Shown here piece by piece: positions 14,701-14,841 of a stretch of 14,841 nucleotides of DNA. Below the pieces are notes generated by a model. That model had not been told where the DNA came from. It ran no database searches and was given only the letters and a program-made list of their open reading frames with translations. Made by a program: the position numbers and the translations under genes. The stretch is from JAICIG01 sp035532215 (GTDB taxonomy: Bacteria; Planctomycetota; Planctomycetia; Pirellulales; JAICIG01), in contig DATKRK010000003.1 of assembly GCA_035532215.1 (NCBI GenBank), forward strand, positions 1 to 14,841. Direction: 5' to 3'. Positions within the stretch are counted from its first letter, which is position 1. Each line of letters begins with the position of its first letter.

Positions 14701-14841
14701 AGCCGCGCCGGTTTCGACAGTGCCGGTTTCGACAGTGCCGGTTTCGACAGTGCCGGTTTCGACAGTGCCGGTTTCGACAGTGCCGGTTTCGACAGTGCCG
14801 GTTTCGACAGTGCCGGTTTCGACAGTGCCGGTTTCGACAAT
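11788..14841 (+). CDS. Second giant exported protein, partial at right edge
   Basis: The frame is open from ATG 11788 to the end of the window, giving at least 1018 residues with no recognised domain. It overlaps the previous stop by 4 bases, so the two giants are translationally coupled. The N-terminus (RLARPFAFATLAASCCLAWALPAGGAA, about 5-31) is a probable signal peptide. The rest is beta-rich and resembles the upstream protein in layout. An early segment with LSGQARLEINH, VLLPLDPCGVAIEF and LVVDLPPEL parallels its VTGKHAALTFQF and VRVPLRLAGVALEK. A segment near 430-472 (LKADRIEADW then EIRPGWTIDSV) parallels its VSADQMHLDA then EIDLPGWAVDA. The visible end is a perfect tandem repeat, AGFDS (974-1018). 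No membrane helix is seen inside the window; one may follow beyond it. Confidence 0.85.
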   Translation, partial: MSSSRLARPFAFATLAASCCLAWALPAGGAAPDSVETLKYRRYFVPDDRPKDWPYGDIPYVPIEKEEFDRLIATVQSAPQFALAASARVSRAKYEAKLGDRESLSGQARLEINHAAPTPVLLPLDPCGVAIEFVQWDDAENPEAIFGLASDGRAAVYVDRSGTLLFDWSLRGRRDATGAAIFALDLPRSPFSSLVVDLPPELTLTAAPGVVAEHVPTADALERWRVELGSQHRCSLKLSPAGAVDQQQRRLALLQQTTRYDFSPGGLDVTEKLTLDVHTEPLHQLELEVDPELRLMSVRYGDLDVDWTVAASSFPQGKRRIVIDLPEPLLGARQQLQLKALAPLVENQLWTLPAIRPHGVFWQEGDIELSTPAPLTLDRLSLVGCRESRSGTLPAPLTGESIELQAFAPSASVKVLLSRRRQPLQLGSGTQINLKADRIEADWRGEFTVDEGERLALNAEIRPGWTIDSVKARPEDALDEFAPLEIDGRNLHVRLTAPLSRERPVALHIVAHRSASPREKPLRAGDFEILKFRGVSTAQRLLSLSAQPPYLLRVEGAEDQPRREAETLTPAERQLFAEPPPSAVFDLARSEGGWSVSLEQQPRRYRADSLKVEATLTPGPLVESYEIRIVPESAPIDHCLIHFTQPRDEPPRWREASGKKPFTASRWTKEQQARLGLESGETWEIALASPQSDPFELQATRPSKLEGPLALSLVVAPQASSQKGLLEIRATDAVPAIVRNLRLKPAPFESSPETRYSTERGAFSYDPAAELGTSSEPAIVVERPGPIGELRGALVWDLRLDSRYETTGQALHLASCLIESSGRPSCTLSFPAGVDVLEVRLDDAPVAWTASQGRVTAPLPPGERFPKLDVQFTTQSPSLSVWNACEPPWPEMDVPVLARHWSVWTPPDYDLLGADLRDGRQAPLSWSQRLFGILGRPLGEPRFEPVLSERWLAVAAAAGDSTPAADEGAAASRAGFDSAGFDSAGFDSAGFDSAGFDSAGFDSAGFDSAGFDSAGFDN
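14707..14841 (+). repeat. 15-bp tandem repeat, nine units, coding for AGFDS
   Basis: Nine contiguous copies of GCCGGTTTCGACAGT run to the last base of the window. The first eight are identical and the ninth ends AAT in place of AGT. The 15-base period keeps the reading frame and yields A-G-F-D-S repeated, with A-G-F-D-N at the end. Near-perfect identity at the DNA level, including silent positions, points to recent expansion by slippage or unequal exchange. The true copy number is unknown because the array meets the window edge. Confidence 0.95.

Noticed and set aside
14511..14840. Minus-strand frame with repeated SKPAL
   Set aside because: The repeat period is a multiple of three, so all frames without a stop stay open. 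The plus-strand giant gene explains the region.
14707..14841. Possible CRISPR array
   Set aside because: Units are directly contiguous 15-mers with no spacers and lie inside a reading frame.
14707..14841. True pentapeptide-repeat (Rfr-fold) domain
   Set aside because: Only AGFDS is repeated without variation, the preferred Asp/Asn-Leu pattern is missing, and DNA-level identity fits recent slippage better.

Overview
The window reads as a chromosomal segment of a high-GC planctomycete, most likely of the Pirellulales type. The reasons are the gene content (a DUF4129 / DUF4350 / MoxR / DUF58 cluster, a small 'FxxxMRGLM' two-helix membrane protein, very large secreted proteins with no recognised domain), frequent GTG/TTG starts with weak ribosome binding sites, and short interspersed palindromic repeats of which some are translated inside genes. 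The organism call is inferred from style; no rRNA or marker gene is present. No tRNA, rRNA, CRISPR array or complete transposase gene was seen.

Region 1 (about 1-4791, + strand) is a tightly packed operon: a membrane protein with a C-terminal DUF4129 domain, a DUF4350 lipoprotein-like membrane protein, a MoxR-family AAA+ ATPase and a DUF58 membrane protein. Two of its three junctions are 4-base ATGA/GTGA overlaps and the third is a 37-base gap. MoxR ATPases and DUF58 proteins (which have a von Willebrand A-like fold) are a well-known functional pair, thought to act as a chaperone or maturation module at the membrane. The DUF4129 and DUF4350 proteins are likely partners at the cell envelope. 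The operon probably extends to the left of the window.

Region 2 (4792-8042) holds single genes. First come a calcineurin-like metallophosphoesterase with one degenerate metal motif, a 25-bp inverted-repeat element and a 91-residue planctomycete-type membrane protein. Convergent to these is an unrecognised 249-residue protein on the minus strand. Behind it are an intrinsic terminator on the minus strand and an unusually clean 49-codon reading frame, also on the minus strand. That small frame is divergent from an inositol-monophosphatase-family gene (suhB-like) on the plus strand.

Region 3 (8201-14841, + strand) is filled by two giant, translationally coupled genes for exported proteins of about 1196 and at least 1018 residues. 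They look like distant, diverged relatives of each other. The first ends in three membrane helices. The second runs off the window inside a perfect nine-copy 15-bp tandem repeat encoding A-G-F-D-S. A REP-like pair of hairpins sits in frame within the first gene, and a related pair lies at the left edge of the window.

The best candidates for something undescribed are the paired giant secreted proteins, the 49-residue divergent frame with its own terminator, and the repeat family that has been absorbed into coding sequence.
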